Shown here one piece after another: positions 20,885 through 21,597 of a stretch of 21,597 bases of DNA. The first letter of the stretch is position 1. Each line of letters starts with the position of its first letter. The position numbers and the translations under genes were made by a program. Source of the DNA: Candidatus Kerfeldbacteria bacterium (GTDB taxonomy: Bacteria; Patescibacteriota; Patescibacteriia; SBBC01; CAIJZX01). The notes beneath the pieces were generated by a model. It was not told the origin of the DNA and ran no database searches. It saw only the letters and a list, made by a program, of their open reading frames with translations. The stretch covers positions 1 through 21,597 of the forward strand of contig JACQBO010000024.1 in the NCBI GenBank assembly GCA_016194465.1. The letters are read 5' to 3'.

Positions 20885-20898
20885 GGGGTAGCTTTTTC
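20873..20898 (+). terminator. Rho-independent terminator of the glutaredoxin-like gene
   Basis: GCTACCTCC (20873-20881) with GGGGGTAGC (20884-20892), followed by TTTTTCTT. The inner pairs must open to leave a loop. It includes the gene's stop codon (20882-20884). Confidence 0.75.
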
Positions 20899-20928
20899 TT
20901 GGCGTTGAGGTAGATAATGGTCTACAAT
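20899..20928 (+). promoter_or_regulatory. Leaderless promoter of tsaC
   Basis: -35 TTGGCG (20899-20904), 18-nt spacer, -10 TACAAT (20923-20928), 7 nt before ATG 20936. It begins at the end of the previous terminator. Confidence 0.55.
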
Positions 20929-20935
20929 GTAAATA

Positions 20936-21541
20936 ATGATCACACGAAAAGCAAAAAATAAAATTCTTAAGGGCGACCTTGTGGCGTATCCAACCGAATC
21001 TTTTTATGCCCTAGGGGTCGATGCAACAAACAAAAAGGCAACTCAACGATTGTTCCGCACGAAACATCGGGAAAAAGGCAAACCGATCGCCCTTATTGCT
21101 AGTGACTTGGCACAAGTACAACGGTATTTTCATACGTCTCCCGAAGAACTCAAGTTGATGAAAAAATACTGGCCAGGTAGTCTAACCATTGTACTCCGGC
21201 CAAAAAAGAAGATTGCCGCAAAAGTGTTAGCTCCCACCACCCCCCAACCCCTCCTCCGAGAGGAGGGGGCCGCTCGGATTGGCGTCCGTGTGCCGAACCA
21301 TACCAGCGCGCGCCGCTTGGCGGCGCGCGCCGGAGCTCCAATCACCGCTACCAGCGCCAACATCTCTGGACAACCACCGACCAAATTAGCGCGCGTGATC
21401 AAGCAGACATTTCCTGATATACTGATCATGCCAGGACGATGCGGTCAACAAAGAAAACCATCGACCGTCGTCCAAATCATCAAACACAAACTCATCATCC
21501 ATCGCCAAGGGGCCGCGCATGTACATCCACTTGCCGCATAG
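20936..21541 (+). CDS. tsaC: L-threonylcarbamoyladenylate synthase (TsaC/YrdC/YwlC type)
   Basis: A 201-residue YrdC-domain protein. It makes threonylcarbamoyl-AMP from threonine, bicarbonate and ATP, for the t6A37 modification of tRNAs reading ANN codons. Motifs: LVAYPTESFYALGVDA (15-30), KxRxKGKP-like KHREKGKPIALI (43-54), YWPGSLTIVL (78-87), RIGVRVPNH (114-122), ITATSANISG (136-145) and KPSTVV near residue 179. The Sua5 C-terminal domain is absent, so it is the short form. Residues about 99-112 (APTTPQPLLREEGA) are encoded by a palindromic repeat and lie in a loop before the RVP strand. ATG 20936 is fixed by the -10 box 7 nt upstream. The 3' end overlaps the next start by 23 nt. Confidence 0.92.
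   Translation: MITRKAKNKILKGDLVAYPTESFYALGVDATNKKATQRLFRTKHREKGKPIALIASDLAQVQRYFHTSPEELKLMKKYWPGSLTIVLRPKKKIAAKVLAPTTPQPLLREEGAARIGVRVPNHTSARRLAARAGAPITATSANISGQPPTKLARVIKQTFPDILIMPGRCGQQRKPSTVVQIIKHKLIIHRQGAAHVHPLAA
21231..21269. repeat. Palindromic repeat inside tsaC, in frame
   Basis: Lead-in CTCCCACCACCCC (21231-21243), AACC, then perfect hairpin CCCCTCCTC-CGA-GAGGAGGGG (21248-21268). The stem matches the leuS copy exactly; loop and one lead-in base differ. It adds about 12-14 residues (PTTPQPLLREEG) to TsaC without breaking the frame. Confidence 0.82.
21306..21330. repeat. GC-rich perfect hairpin within tsaC
   Basis: GCGCGCGCCGC (21306-21316) with GCGGCGCGCGC (21320-21330), an 11-bp stem and 3-nt loop. 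It encodes SARRLAARAGA, where family members also have an alanine-rich helix of similar length, so it need not be an insertion. Confidence 0.5.
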
Positions 21542-21597
21542 TCTGCCGCATTATTTCCGCCGCCGCTTCAGCAAGCAGCTCGAAGCGTTGTATTTGT
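21519..21597 (+). CDS. Start of a downstream gene, cut by the window edge
   Basis: ATG 21519 opens a frame that overlaps the last 23 nt of tsaC and stays open for 26 codons to the window end. The peptide is basic (FRRRFSKQLE, residues about 13-22), a pattern seen before the first membrane helix of some transporters. That identification is only a guess. The overlap suggests co-transcription with tsaC. Confidence 0.45.
   Translation, partial: MYIHLPHSLPHYFRRRFSKQLEALYL

Noticed and set aside
21306..21330. Third palindromic insertion in tsaC
   Set aside because: The family has an alanine-rich helix of similar length here, so the GC-rich hairpin is probably a result of Ala/Arg codons; kept only as a low-confidence repeat.

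Overview
The window most likely comes from a Candidate Phyla Radiation (Patescibacteria) genome. This is inferred from the gene mix (a Ddl-like ligase beside a C39-like peptidase, ComM, a LysM/M23 hydrolase, NYN nuclease, PNPase), the compact layout, and apparently leaderless promoters. No rRNA or marker tree is available here, so the lineage is not proven. There are no tRNA or rRNA genes, CRISPR arrays or recognisable insertion sequences.

Two gene styles are interleaved. 'Core' genes (tyrosine recombinase, coiled-coil/Ddl/C39 operon, nucleotide kinase, lspA, leuS, tsaC) have a -10 box ending 6-8 nt before the ATG and no Shine-Dalgarno, which predicts leaderless mRNAs. 'Cassette' genes (signal-anchor protein, broken zinc-ribbon gene, lipoprotein, biotin carrier, CDF transporter plus Cys-rich protein, membrane protein, glutaredoxin-like protein) mostly have a -35/17 nt/-10 promoter, a leader of roughly 40-70 nt, a GGAGG-type ribosome binding site and often their own short terminator.

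Layout: 1-2030 holds a small membrane-anchored protein, a dispersed repeat, a minus-strand Xer-type recombinase and a frameshifted zinc-ribbon gene. 2085-4894 holds a methyltransferase and a three-gene wall-related operon. 4970-6249 holds a lipoprotein and a tandem-domain biotin carrier protein. 6255-10365 is an RNA/ribosome block: rpsO with a structured leader, an NYN-domain nuclease, a helical protein of unknown function, and pnp with a structured leader. 10369-10928 is a DUF559 endonuclease gene bracketed by GC-rich palindromes. 10945-12879 holds cassette genes. 12898-14543 holds a palindromic element, a nucleotide kinase, a probable structured noncoding RNA of about 380 nt, and lspA. 14615-17465 holds convergent comM and a LysM/M23 endopeptidase. 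17580-21597 holds leuS (frame broken by an apparent 14-nt loss), a Nudix gene, a small thioredoxin-fold-like gene, tsaC, and the start of a further gene.

Three observations matter most. (1) A palindromic element with a CCCCTCCTC/GAGGAGGGG stem occurs in frame inside both leuS and tsaC, and related copies flank the DUF559 nuclease gene. This suggests a family of protein-invading palindromic repeats possibly linked to that nuclease. (2) The region 13696-14077 has a near-consensus promoter, several strong helices, a possible pseudoknot and a terminator-like 3' hairpin, and matches no RNA family I recognise. (3) leuS, an essential gene, is interrupted within the catalytic domain.
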